A stretch of DNA of 48,407 nt from Parafrankia sp. EUN1f (GCF_000177675.1 NZ_ADGX01000061.1:1-48407), one strand, 5' to 3'. Shown: positions 17,220 through 25,141, numbered from the stretch's first letter. Numbers and translations are program-made. Notes: generated by a model not told the origin, from the sequence alone.

Positions 17220-18329
17220 TCAGAGCGCGCCGACGAGCGGGGCGCCGAGCCGGGCGGCGCCGTCGTCCACCCGCAGCTCGTCGACGACGAAACGGCCGTG
17301 GTCGAGGATCTGCCGCCCGTCGAGCCACACGCTGCACCGGCGCACCGGGACGTCCGAGTGCGCGAGGGTGAACCGGCTGCCGCCGGCCTCGTTGTTGGGG
17401 CCGGTGGAGAACAGCACGTTGCCGGCGAAGCAGCGGCCGTCCATGCCCTGGGTGGCGGAGCGGTCGAGCAGCGCCAGCGCGTTCCAGCGGGCCTTCTCGT
17501 TGAGACCCCACCCGATGTGGGACATCGCGAAGCCCTCGGGGTCGCCCCAGCTCTCCAGGTAGTCCCGGTACAGCTCGGCGTCCGCCCCGGGGCCCTCGAT
17601 GGAGCGGATGAACCCGTCGACGACGTCGATCGTGATCGGCGCGTTCACGTAGGTCTTGAACGGGAAGATGATGTCACCACTGTTGATCACCCAGCGGCCG
17701 TTGGCGCTGCCCTCGTTCGGGTAGGACGCCGCGAGACCGGCGCTGAGGTGCGCGTGGGTGCCGGGGCCGTTGGTGAACCCCCAGCCACCGCCGGCGCCGA
17801 ACTGGCCGAGGCCCATGGTGATGTCGGTGCCGGCGTCGGAGGTGATCCGGATCTCGCTGGCCCCGCTGAGCATGGCCACACTGGCCTGCACCCGCCGGCG
17901 CAGGTCGTCCGTCGGGAACAGTCGCTCCAGGATCTCCGGCGGCTCGGTGATCATGAGCATCCGGGTGCCGGCGGCGAGGATCTCCTCCTGCTCCGCCGAA
18001 TGCAGCAGGATGGACAGGTCGACCACCATGTCGGCCGACTTGAGCGCCTCGACCACCGGGCGCAGGCCGGTCAGGCCGGTCAGGCCGTACACCTCGCCGA
18101 CCCCGGGGACCGTGGCGGCCGCGCGGGTGATCGACGGCAGCATGACGGTGAAGACCCGGGCACCCAGCGACGCGGCCGCGGCCGCGGTGGTCTCCAGGTA
18201 CAGCGGCGGCGACTGGGCGTTGCCGAGCACGGCCACCGTCTCGCCGGGCCGCACGTCGCAGCCTTCCAGCGCGCGGCGGAACAGGGTTGTGAGGGTGCCG
18301 CCGTCGGCGGCCTGGTTGGGAACGAGCAC
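17220..18329 (-). CDS. nicX: NicX-like 2,5-dihydroxypyridine 5,6-dioxygenase (M29-like fold)
   Basis: About 369 residues, like the NicX group, which cleaves 2,5-dihydroxypyridine to N-formylmaleamate with Fe(II) and is related in sequence to M29 aminopeptidases. As I recall, the iron ligands proposed for Pseudomonas NicX are His265, His318 and Asp320. Here His271 (AMSHIGWGLN), His324 and Asp326 (LAHSDVPVRR) have exactly the same spacing (53 and 2). The N-terminus (LVPNQAADGGTLTTLFRRAL.GCDVRPGETVAVL) fits. GTG 18329 has AGAGG six bases upstream, whereas the open frame starts at 18461 in unsupported sequence. The symbol rests on motif and context; an aminopeptidase-T-like enzyme is the alternative. 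Confidence 0.75.
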   Translation of the reverse strand: MLVPNQAADGGTLTTLFRRALEGCDVRPGETVAVLGNAQSPPLYLETTAAAAASLGARVFTVMLPSITRAAATVPGVGEVYGLTGLTGLRPVVEALKSADMVVDLSILLHSAEQEEILAAGTRMLMITEPPEILERLFPTDDLRRRVQASVAMLSGASEIRITSDAGTDITMGLGQFGAGGGWGFTNGPGTHAHLSAGLAASYPNEGSANGRWVINSGDIIFPFKTYVNAPITIDVVDGFIRSIEGPGADAELYRDYLESWGDPEGFAMSHIGWGLNEKARWNALALLDRSATQGMDGRCFAGNVLFSTGPNNEAGGSRFTLAHSDVPVRRCSVWLDGRQILDHGRFVVDELRVDDGAARLGAPLVGAL

Positions 18330-18855
18330 GATGCACCTCTCACCGGTGTGGCTTGCCGCTGTGCCGCGATGCCGCGGCCCTTCCGTTCCCCCCGGGGCGC
18401 CGGTCCCGGGAGACAGCCGTCGGGCCGGGATGAGCCCACGAGCCGCCGCGCGCCGAGGCACGGCCCGAATTCGTGAAGCCCCGCCGGCCGGGCGCCCGGC
18501 CGGCGGTTTTCATGCTCCGTGCACGATGTTTCGGGGTTTTGTCCCGCCTGTCTCGGAACCATGAAATCGTGTTCCAAAAAGCTCCGGAGATATACCGTGG
18601 CGCGACGGCTCGGGCGATCGACGCCGACTGATCCTTTTCCGTCGTCGACTCCGACCTGTAACATCCCGGGCGGCACACGGGGAGATGGAAAAGGGTCACT
18701 GGAGTCGGCGCGACCGGTCACGCTGACAACAAGTATGTCGCGCCGGATCGTGGCCCGCTCGACACCAGGTCCTGCGCCGGATCAGCGGCGGATCAGCACC
18801 TGGTCACGCCCGGAGAATTTGCCCGTCGAAAGGAACGGAAGCAAAGGTCGGGAAA
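18330..18855. other. 526-base gap, promoter region of the NicX-like operon
   Basis: No convincing gene lies here. It contains a strong hairpin (18481-18510) and a GGAAC-N11-GTTCC dyad at 18555-18575 that could be an operator. The leftward operon promoter is expected in this gap, but no clear -35/-10 pair was identified. Confidence 0.5.
18481..18510 (+). terminator. 26-base perfect palindrome followed by TTTT
   Basis: Positions 18481-18506 are fully self-complementary and all G/C, followed by TTTT on the plus strand. This looks like an intrinsic terminator for a rightward transcript, yet no rightward gene precedes it. It could stop antisense transcription, attenuate the leader of the leftward operon, or end a small RNA. 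Confidence 0.5.
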
Positions 18856-19683
18856 TCAGGAGAAGCGGACGGTGTTCTGCGTGGTGCCGATACCGTCGAT
18901 CGCCACCGTGACGACGTCTCCGTCGGCGAGATAGACCTTCGGGTCACGGCCGTGCCCGACACCGCCCGGGGTTCCGGTGGTGAGGACGTCACCCGGCACC
19001 AGGGTGATGAACTGGCTGACGTAGGCCACGATCGTGGCGGGCGGGAAAAGCAGGTCCGAGGTACGCGACTTCTGCATCACCTCACCGTTCACCAGGGTGC
19101 GCAGGGCGAGGTCGTCCGCATTGTCGAGCTCGTCGGGAGTGACCAGCTCGGGACCGAGCGGGGTCGATCCCTCGAAGGTCTTGCCCTGCAGGAACTGCAG
19201 GGTGCGGAACTGCCAGTCCCGCATGGTGATGTCGTTCATCACCGTGTAGCCGGCGATGGCGGCGCAGGCCGAGTCCTCGTCGGCGAAACGAACCGTGGAG
19301 CCGATGACGAAGGCGAGCTCGCCCTCCCAGTCGACCTCGCTGGTCACCGGCGGCACGATGATGTCGTCGTGCGCGCCGATCAGGGAGCTCGCGTACTTCG
19401 CGAACAGCGTCGGGTGGGTCGGTGGGGTGCGCCCCATCTCCTTCAGGTGGGTCGCGTAGTTCAGGCCCATGCAGACGATCTTGGGCGGCTGCGGCACCAG
19501 CGGTGCCAGGTCCGCGCCCTCACGCTCGATCCTCTCGCCGTCAACGGCGGCGGCCTGGCGCCAGTCCGGGCCCGAGGCGATCAGAGTGCCCACGCTCGCG
19601 AACGGGAGCAGGACGATCTCGTCACCCTCGACGCGACCGGCGGCGGTTTCGCCACCGGGACGACGGACAGTGGACAAGCGCAC
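18856..19683 (-). CDS. Fumarylacetoacetate hydrolase (FAH) family protein
   Basis: FAH-fold hydrolase/decarboxylase of 275 residues, a family that handles late intermediates of aromatic ring degradation such as acylpyruvates and 2-oxo-hept-3-ene-dioates. It reads CMGLNYATHLKEMG, LFAKYASSLIGAHDDI, VDWEGELAFVIG with metal-binding Glu120 and Glu122, and YTVMNDITMRDWQ with Asp151, ending in GDVLTTGTPGGVG. GTG 19683 has AGGAGA a few bases upstream. It lies between the LLM oxidoreductase and the NicX-like gene on the same strand, with a hairpin-containing gap on the LLM side. It probably processes a ring-opened product. Confidence 0.9.
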   Translation of the reverse strand: MRLSTVRRPGGETAAGRVEGDEIVLLPFASVGTLIASGPDWRQAAAVDGERIEREGADLAPLVPQPPKIVCMGLNYATHLKEMGRTPPTHPTLFAKYASSLIGAHDDIIVPPVTSEVDWEGELAFVIGSTVRFADEDSACAAIAGYTVMNDITMRDWQFRTLQFLQGKTFEGSTPLGPELVTPDELDNADDLALRTLVNGEVMQKSRTSDLLFPPATIVAYVSQFITLVPGDVLTTGTPGGVGHGRDPKVYLADGDVVTVAIDGIGTTQNTVRFS

Positions 19684-19705
19684 GGTTTCTCCTCAGGTAT
19701 GTTCA

Positions 19706-19723
19706 GCCGGCCGTCTGGCCGGC
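19706..19723. terminator. Small hairpin between LLM and FAH genes
   Basis: GCCGGCC-GTCT-GGCCGGC forms a 7-bp GC stem with a 4-base loop in the 137-base gap. It may partly terminate or process the LLM transcript before the FAH gene. There is no T-run. Confidence 0.3.
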
Positions 19724-19820
19724 CGGGCCATCCGGTATCTCTGGCTGTCCGGGCTGGGCGGGTGCCTCTGTTCGACCCGCCCAGCCGTTCAGCTGCTCGA
19801 CTTCTGAGCTCCTCAGCTCC

Positions 19821-20969
19821 TCAGCTGCTCGCGGCCGCCGGAACCGACGCCGCCGCGACCGCGGTCGCCGCCGCCGCCTCGGCCGCGACACCGTTGTCCG
19901 GCTCCGAGAAGGCGGGCATGACCTCGGCGGCGAAAAGCTCCAGCGTGCGGCGGGCATCCGACAGTGGGGTCGCCGCGAAGTTGATCTGCATGGAGGGCTC
20001 GACGTCGCCGAACACCTCGAGGGTCGCGGCCACCTGCTGGCGGACGTCCGCCGGCGTGCCGACGTAGACCTGGGCCTTGTCCTCGAGCTCGGCCAGCGTC
20101 TTCCTACGCATACCGGTGATCATGTCGGCGTAGCCCGCGTACTGCGACGGGCTGCGCTCCATGTAGTCCTCCCAGGTGGAGGCCATCTTGTCCACGTAGT
20201 CGGCGTAGTGCACGGCGGCGTTGCGCCGGGCCCGGTCGCCGTCCTCGTCGACGAAGCAGTGGATCCCCATCTGGATCCGCTCGGAGCCGGCCGGGTAACC
20301 GGCGTCCAGGCGGGCCTTCCGGTACAGGTCGAGCAGCCCGGCGACCTTCTCGTTCGTCGAGGTGAACGGAATGAACATCAGGTTGAAGCCCTGGCTGCCC
20401 GCCCAGACGAAACTCTCCGGAGTGGACGTCGCCGCGATGAAGACCGGCGGATGGGGCCGCTGGTAGGTCAGGGGAAGCATACTCACCGGACCGAACCTGT
20501 GAAAAGTGCCGTTCCACACCACATCGGTCTCGGTCCACAGCTTGAGGACCGCGGCAATACCTTCCTGATGCCGCGCCCGGCTGGTGTCCATGTCGACTTC
20601 GAATGCCTCGAACTCGCCGGGGAGGAAAGCGCGGGCGAAGCCGGCGTCGAGCCGGCCGTGGGACAGGTTGTCGAGCATCGCGAGCTGCCCCGCGAGCTTG
20701 ATGGGGTGGTTGAACGCCGGAATGTTCGCACCAGTTATGAGCCGAATACGTTCGGTCCGGGTCGCGACGGCCGCGAGGAAGGTGACGGGGTCCGGGCTGT
20801 AACCCCCGTAGGGGTAGAAGTAGTGTTCGACGATCTTCACCGAGGAGTAACCGAGCCGGTCCGCGAGGATCGAAAGTTCGAGCGCCTCGTCAAAGAACTG
20901 CACAGCAGACTTCTCGGCGGGCGAGACCGTGGGGAAGAAGTTCACTCCGGCGAGCACCGGCACCTCCAC
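19821..20969 (-). CDS. LLM-class flavin-dependent oxidoreductase
   Basis: Luciferase-like monooxygenase of about 382 residues, using FMNH2 or F420. It shows FFDEALELSILADRLGYSSVKIVEHYF, the typical YSPDPVTFLAAVATRTERIRLITGA, LAGQLAMLDNLSHGRLDAGFARAF and HPPVFIAATSTPESFVWAG. The C-terminal 30 residues are Ala/Val-rich low complexity. The frame starts at GTG 20969, but GTG 20957 has GGAGG five bases upstream and may be the true start. A degenerate copy of the GTCGACTGTATAC element lies directly upstream. It is divergent from the FCD-type GntR gene, which may control it. The substrate is unknown. Confidence 0.88.
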   Translation of the reverse strand: MEVPVLAGVNFFPTVSPAEKSAVQFFDEALELSILADRLGYSSVKIVEHYFYPYGGYSPDPVTFLAAVATRTERIRLITGANIPAFNHPIKLAGQLAMLDNLSHGRLDAGFARAFLPGEFEAFEVDMDTSRARHQEGIAAVLKLWTETDVVWNGTFHRFGPVSMLPLTYQRPHPPVFIAATSTPESFVWAGSQGFNLMFIPFTSTNEKVAGLLDLYRKARLDAGYPAGSERIQMGIHCFVDEDGDRARRNAAVHYADYVDKMASTWEDYMERSPSQYAGYADMITGMRRKTLAELEDKAQVYVGTPADVRQQVAATLEVFGDVEPSMQINFAATPLSDARRTLELFAAEVMPAFSEPDNGVAAEAAAATAVAAASVPAAASS

Positions 20970-20977
20970 CTAACTAT

Positions 20978-20990
20978 GTCGTCTGTAGAC
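20978..20990. promoter_or_regulatory. Degenerate GTCGACTGTATAC-like operator
   Basis: GTCGTCTGTAGAC matches the 13-base element found twice near 24 kb at 11 of 13 positions. It is 9 bases upstream of the LLM oxidoreductase start and could block its translation or transcription. Confidence 0.35.
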
Positions 20991-21050
20991 GCTGAAATCA
21001 CGTTCGAAAGTGCCCTCTTCGGGCAGTTTTCGTGCTATCGTGCGAAAACC

Positions 21051-21080
21051 GTTCCAGGCCGCGTGGTTCCACCCTGGAAC
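21051..21080. promoter_or_regulatory. Inverted repeat GTTCCAGG-N14-CCTGGAAC
   Basis: Two exactly complementary 8-base arms lie midway between the divergent LLM oxidoreductase and GntR genes, with a further GGTTCC inside. This is a candidate operator for the adjacent regulator. Confidence 0.4.
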
Positions 21081-21164
21081 AGGAGTTTCCGCCGGGTGCG
21101 TCAGGGTGGTTTCGACGGCCAGGGACAGGAGCTCACTCCAGCCGACGACGGCGTCGATTCATTT

Positions 21165-21172
21165 CTGTATAC
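21165..21172. promoter_or_regulatory. CTGTATAC core site upstream of GntR gene
   Basis: CTGTATAC, the core of the 13-base element near 24 kb, lies 31 bases upstream of the FCD-type GntR start, in the likely promoter. A GT..AC core is usual in GntR-family operators. Confidence 0.4.
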
Positions 21173-21202
21173 TGTCCACAATCTTGCTGCTGAGGTGCAC
21201 GG

Positions 21203-21874
21203 GTGGGAGATATGAAGACGACGACGATCGGCGCGGCCTACCGTCCGCTGCGGCAGCTCGTCGCCGACGAGCTGCGCGGTCGCATTCTTCGCGGCGAGCT
21301 CACCCAGGGCAGCCGCGTCATCGAGGACCGCCTCGCCGAGGAGCTGGGGGTCTCCCGCAACCCTGTCCGCGAGGCGATCCGGCTGCTGGAGTCGGAGGGC
21401 CTCGTCGAGGTCACCCCGCGCAAGGGCGTCATGGTCACGGTGATCAGCGGCGAGGAGGCCGACGACCTCATCGAGGTCCGCGCCGCGCTGGAGGTCACCG
21501 CGGTACGCCGTGCGGCGACCAGGGGCATCACCGCCGAGATCGACGCCGAGCTCGAGGCAGTGCTGGTCGAGGGCGAGAGCGTCACCGAGGCGGGTGCCTA
21601 CGAGCGCCTCTCCGCTCTCAACGCCCGCTTCCACGACCTGCTCGCGCGGGCCAGCGGCAACAACCACCTCGTCGAGGTGCTGCGTGACCTGCAGAACCGG
21701 CTGCAGCTGCTGTTCTCCGCCGGAGTGTCGCGCCGCTCGGGGCGCGCCTGGGAGGAGCACCGCCGCGTCCTGCAGGCGATTCGCGCCCGGGATGCGGACT
21801 GGGCGGAGGCGGAGATACGCGCACACATCAACGGCGCGGCGCACCGCTACCGGAAGGAGAAGCCGCAGGCCTAG
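21203..21874 (+). CDS. GntR-family regulator, FCD (FadR-type) subfamily
   Basis: Regulator of 223 residues. The N-terminal winged helix reads YRPLRQLVADELRGRILRGEL, RLAEELGVSRNPVREAIRLLESEGLVEVTPRKGVMV. The C-terminal helical FCD-type effector domain starts at LIEVRAALEVTAVRRAA and includes LNARFHDLLARASGNNHLVEVLRDL and WEEHRRVLQAIRARDADWAEAEIRAHI, where the usual metal-binding His and Asp residues sit. GTG 21203 has a GAGG site seven bases upstream. It is divergent from the catabolic block and is the natural candidate for its repressor, sensing a carboxylated intermediate; that role is inferred. Confidence 0.9.
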   Translation: MGDMKTTTIGAAYRPLRQLVADELRGRILRGELTQGSRVIEDRLAEELGVSRNPVREAIRLLESEGLVEVTPRKGVMVTVISGEEADDLIEVRAALEVTAVRRAATRGITAEIDAELEAVLVEGESVTEAGAYERLSALNARFHDLLARASGNNHLVEVLRDLQNRLQLLFSAGVSRRSGRAWEEHRRVLQAIRARDADWAEAEIRAHINGAAHRYRKEKPQA

Positions 21875-22002
21875 CCGGGCTGCCGGCGTCGGCGCCACCG
21901 AGGGCGCCGGCGCCGCGGGGGCTGTCGGCAGTGCCGGAGCCGTCCGCGCCGCGGGAGGCGTCGGTGGTCTGGCGGCGGTGGCGCGAACGCACCGAACGGC
22001 CG

Positions 22003-23427
22003 TCACCATGGCGAGGCGGGCGCGACGAGTGGCCAGGGGTGGTCGCGCTCGACCGCCGCGGCAAGCTCGAGCAGCAGGTCGTCGCGGTGGTGCGGCGCGA
22101 ACAGGTGCAGGCCCACCGGCAGGCCGGTCGGGCCCGTCCCCACCGGGATGGAGATCGCCGGGCAGCCGCAGATGTTCGCCAGGGGGAGCGGGCCGGGCGC
22201 GGGGCTGCCTGTCTCGGCGTCGAACGCCTCCCCCGTCGTCGGGCAGGCCACCAGGTCGACCTCGTCGAACAGTGCCGCCATCGTCTCGATGACGTCGATC
22301 CGGTAGGTGTCCAGCTCGGTGAGAACCCGGGCGTCGAGGCTGTCCGCGGCCACCATCACCTCGCGGATCTCCGCCGTGAGCTCGTCCGCGCACGCGGGCC
22401 AGTACGGGCCCAGGAACCGTCGGATGCGCAGCGCGCCGATCGCGGCGAACGCCGCCGACGGTCCGGGAACCGCCGGGGTCGCCAGCGCGGCCGGCCGCAG
22501 GCCCGCGGCCGCGACGAGGTCGCGCAGCGCCCGCTCCACCATCGTGACCACGCCCTGGTCGTGTGCGGCGCCACCGAGGTCGGGCAGCCAGGCGACCCGC
22601 AGGCCCGCGGTGGGCACCGTCCCGAGACCGGCCTCGAACCGCGGGGAGATCGGGGCACTGAACGGATCACGCGCGTCGAAGCCGGCGGTGACGTCGAGCG
22701 CGCGGGCGATGTCGCGTACCGAGCGGCTCAGCGTGGTCGTGACCACGGTGAACGGCTCCAGCACCGGCTCCGGCCCACCGGGCACGATCCGCCAGCTGAC
22801 CTTGAGCCCGGGCAGGCCGCACATCGCCGCCGGCTGACGGGTCGAGCCGCCGCCGTCCGTCGCCGTCGCCAGCGCGAACAGGCCACCGGCCACCGCGGCC
22901 GCACTGCCGCCCGACGAGCCGCCTGCGGACGCCGTCAGCCGCCACGGGTTGCGGGTGATGCCGTGCAGGCGGCTCGCGGTGTGCGCGCCGCGGGCCAGTT
23001 CACTGGACGTCGTCTGCGCCACCGGGATCGCCCCGGCCGCGACGAGCCGCCGAACCTGGGTCGAGTGGCGGGCGGACCGCCGCCCCCGCAGGGGCACCGA
23101 CGCGTCGGCCCGCGGCCAGCCGGCGACCTGCTCCAGTTCCTTCACCGCGAACGGCACGCCGGCGAGAGGCAGGGCGAGGTCCACCTGCGCGGCCGCCCGG
23201 CGGGCCGCGTCGGCGTCGACATGGCACAGCGCACCCAGCCGCGACCGCTCCAGCGCGCCCAGCACCCGTTCCAGTTCGGTGACCGGGTCGTGGTCCCCAC
23301 GCCGGTAGCTGTCCACCAGCCCGACCGCGTCCCCGGCCCAGGGCGCGGCTGTCGGACCGGAGGCCATCCCGCTGGAGGTCACCTCGGTGGAGGCGGCCCC
23401 GGTGGTCGCCGCCGGCTGGCTCAGCAC
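22003..23427 (-). CDS. Amidase (amidase-signature family)
   Basis: Amidase-signature hydrolase of 474 residues. The Ser-cisSer-Lys triad is visible: Lys96 in PFAVKELEQ, the GGSSGGS loop at 169-175 and Ser195 in GGGSTRQPAAMCGLPGLK. The last motif is GSTR rather than the common GSIR. C-terminal elements such as DLVACPTTGEAF and NICGCPAISIPVG.GPTGLPVGLHLF are typical. The first 30 residues are low complexity. It overlaps the VOC gene by seven bases (23421-23427), so the two form an operon. It could release ammonia from an amide formed in the same pathway; no substrate can be named. Confidence 0.9.
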   Translation of the reverse strand: MLSQPAATTGAASTEVTSSGMASGPTAAPWAGDAVGLVDSYRRGDHDPVTELERVLGALERSRLGALCHVDADAARRAAAQVDLALPLAGVPFAVKELEQVAGWPRADASVPLRGRRSARHSTQVRRLVAAGAIPVAQTTSSELARGAHTASRLHGITRNPWRLTASAGGSSGGSAAAVAGGLFALATATDGGGSTRQPAAMCGLPGLKVSWRIVPGGPEPVLEPFTVVTTTLSRSVRDIARALDVTAGFDARDPFSAPISPRFEAGLGTVPTAGLRVAWLPDLGGAAHDQGVVTMVERALRDLVAAAGLRPAALATPAVPGPSAAFAAIGALRIRRFLGPYWPACADELTAEIREVMVAADSLDARVLTELDTYRIDVIETMAALFDEVDLVACPTTGEAFDAETGSPAPGPLPLANICGCPAISIPVGTGPTGLPVGLHLFAPHHRDDLLLELAAAVERDHPWPLVAPASPW

Positions 23428-23873
23428 GGTCCGTCCAGCTGGGACGGCCCGTAGTGACGGAGCTCGACGACGTTGCCGTCGGGATCCCTGATGTAGAGCA
23501 GATCGCTGTTGCCATAGGCGCCGTAGCGATGGAACGGGCCACCGACGACGTCGAAGAACCCGGACGCGGCGAGCTCGGCGAGGTCACACGGCTCGATGAC
23601 GACACAGAAGTGGTTCACGTTGCGACCGGGGCCACCCCGCGGGGTGCGGGCGTCCAGGTCGATGATCACTCCCGGTGCCACCTCGACCGACGGGAACGGC
23701 GCCCGGCCCTCGCGCCAGGCCTCGAGACGGTGGGTGCGCATGCCGAACTTCTCGACCCACCACCGGACCGAACGCTCCGGATCCTCGACGTTCAACACGA
23801 TGTGGTCGAAGGCCTTGGTCACGATCGGTGGCCGGACTACTGGCAGCGATTCGACTGTGTCGCCCACGGTCAC
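23421..23873 (-). CDS. VOC-fold protein (extradiol-dioxygenase/glyoxalase-like)
   Basis: VOC-superfamily protein of about 150 residues. It reads FDHIVLNVEDPERSVRWWVEKFGM in the first module and NHFCVVIEPCDLAELAASGF with LLYIRDPDGNVVELRHYG in the second, with His and Glu at the usual metal positions. The frame opens with TTG 23879, but GTG 23873 has GGGAGG seven bases upstream and is chosen. It is a different subgroup from the two VOC proteins in the NicX-like block. It is coupled to the amidase gene. A copy of the GTCGACTGTATAC element lies 33 bases upstream, so the gene is probably controlled by one of the GntR regulators. Confidence 0.85.
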   Translation of the reverse strand: MTVGDTVESLPVVRPPIVTKAFDHIVLNVEDPERSVRWWVEKFGMRTHRLEAWREGRAPFPSVEVAPGVIIDLDARTPRGGPGRNVNHFCVVIEPCDLAELAASGFFDVVGGPFHRYGAYGNSDLLYIRDPDGNVVELRHYGPSQLDGPC

Positions 23874-23905
23874 GTTCAACCCTCCCGGATCCTCCGACGA
23901 AGTTC

Positions 23906-23918
23906 GTCGACTGTATAC
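23906..23918 (+). promoter_or_regulatory. GTCGACTGTATAC element, copy 1
   Basis: A 13-base motif just upstream of the VOC/amidase operon. An exact copy is found inverted at 24035-24047 in the same divergent gap. This is probably an operator half of a GntR-type regulator. Confidence 0.55.
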
Positions 23919-24034
23919 CGACAGCCCCGCCCCGCCGCTACCCCCACAGCCGCCCGTTCACTGGGAAAACACCCTGTGACGTGCATGTTTCGCGATTCCC
24001 GCTAACCCTGGGCATTCCCTGTGACCTCACAACC

Positions 24035-24047
24035 GTATACAGTCGAC
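24035..24047 (-). promoter_or_regulatory. GTCGACTGTATAC element, copy 2 (inverted)
   Basis: Exact reverse-complement copy of the element at 23906-23918, about 116 bases upstream of the UTRA-type GntR gene. The inverted pair brackets the divergent promoter region, as expected for autoregulation plus control of the VOC/amidase operon. Confidence 0.55.
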
Positions 24048-24162
24048 GGCAAGTCGAGAAGTTCTTCCGTCCTGGGGCCGTACCTGGGCCGCCAGGCATG
24101 GGGGACAGATCGGTAGCGGTGTGTAGCGCAGGGCAGATAGGACGAGGCACCAGGAGGGCACG

Positions 24163-25086
24163 ATGGCAGCGGACAGATCCGCGGAGATCGAGCGGTCCCG
24201 AGTCGAGTTCAGTCGCGCCCGACGGGCGCAGACCGCCGGGCGCCAGCTGCAGGTCTCGTCCCGGCGGGCCTACGAGATGCTGCGCGCCGGCCTACGCGCC
24301 GGGCACTTCGACGGCCCGGAGGAGCTCGCCGAGAACACCCTCGTGAACACCCTCGGGATCAGCCGCAACTCGGTGCGCCGCGCCCTGTCCATGCTGGCCG
24401 ACGAGGGTCTGGTGACCCGCGCCCCGCGTCGGGGCACCACCGTCCGGCGCGGCATCGTCCAGGTCCACGAGGGCGAGATGCTGCCCCGCGAGCTGCACGA
24501 GGAGGAGAGCTGGCGCCGGCTGGAGATCGAGGAGATCAGCCAGTGCGTCGTCCCGACGACCCGGCTGCTGCGTGAGCGGCTGGAGATCGACGACGCCGAG
24601 GTTGTCATGATCGAACAGGTCTTCAGCCTCGACGGTGAGCCGCTGTGCGTCCGGGCCGGCTATGTGCCGCTGCCCACGACGCCTGAGCGCTACTTCGCCG
24701 ACGTGGTCGCCATCGACCGTCGCCCACCGCGCTACGAGGCCCTGTTCGAGAAGCTCTTCGACGCCCCGTACGGCGGCGGGCGGGCCGTGGTGGAGGCCGT
24801 TCCCTGCGAGGAGCGCACCGCGCGACTGCTCGGTGTCGCGCCGGGAACCCCGGTCCTGCTACGGGAGGTCGTCGTGCGCGACAGCAGCGGGCGTCCCCGC
24901 GATCTGCACTGGACCCATTTCCGCGGCGATCGTGTCGCGCTCTCCTTCGGTGTCGACGGGCCGACGGCGGCACGGGCGAGCGCCCCCGCCGGCACCGCAC
25001 GCGTGACGGGTGCGACGGCTACGGGTGCGACGGCTACGGGCGCGCAGCGGGCGGGAACGATGTCCGCGCGGGCCGACGTTGCCTGA
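24163..25086 (+). CDS. GntR-family regulator, UTRA (HutC-type) subfamily
   Basis: Regulator of 307 residues. The winged helix spans about residues 25-100 (SSRRAYEMLRAGLRAGHF, NTLGISRNSVRRALSMLADEGLVTRAPRRGTTVRRG). It is followed by a UTRA ligand-binding domain to about residue 270, with VVMIEQVFSLDGEPLCVRAGY and FDAPYGGGRAVVEAVPCEERTARLLGVAPGTPVLLREVVVRDSSGRPRDLHWTHFRGD. The last 40 residues are low complexity (TGATATGATATGAQ), encoded by two perfect 15-base repeats. ATG 24163 has GGAGGG upstream. It is divergent from the VOC/amidase operon and upstream of an MFS gene, both plausible targets. Confidence 0.9.
   Translation: MAADRSAEIERSRVEFSRARRAQTAGRQLQVSSRRAYEMLRAGLRAGHFDGPEELAENTLVNTLGISRNSVRRALSMLADEGLVTRAPRRGTTVRRGIVQVHEGEMLPRELHEEESWRRLEIEEISQCVVPTTRLLRERLEIDDAEVVMIEQVFSLDGEPLCVRAGYVPLPTTPERYFADVVAIDRRPPRYEALFEKLFDAPYGGGRAVVEAVPCEERTARLLGVAPGTPVLLREVVVRDSSGRPRDLHWTHFRGDRVALSFGVDGPTAARASAPAGTARVTGATATGATATGAQRAGTMSARADVA
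25006..25035 (+). repeat. Two perfect 15-base direct repeats in the GntR tail
   Basis: The unit ACGGGTGCGACGGCT occurs at 25006-25020 and 25021-25035, with a partial third copy. Being a multiple of three, it extends the low-complexity C-terminus without changing frame. Confidence 0.7.
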
Positions 25087-25102
25087 CGGCGCCGCGGTAC
25101 CC

Positions 25103-25138
25103 GAGGCTGGCGCCGCATCCGAGGCTGGCGCCGCATCC
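25103..25138 (+). repeat. Two perfect 18-base direct repeats upstream of the MFS gene
   Basis: The unit GAGGCTGGCGCCGCATCC is repeated exactly twice between the GntR stop and the likely MFS start. It may reflect replication slippage. Confidence 0.7.
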
Positions 25139-25141
25139 GGG

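Noticed and set aside
18519-18911. A 130-codon plus-strand frame in the gap upstream of the NicX-like gene
   Set aside because: It overlaps the FAH gene end, has Arg/Ser/Pro-rich random composition and no ribosome site.
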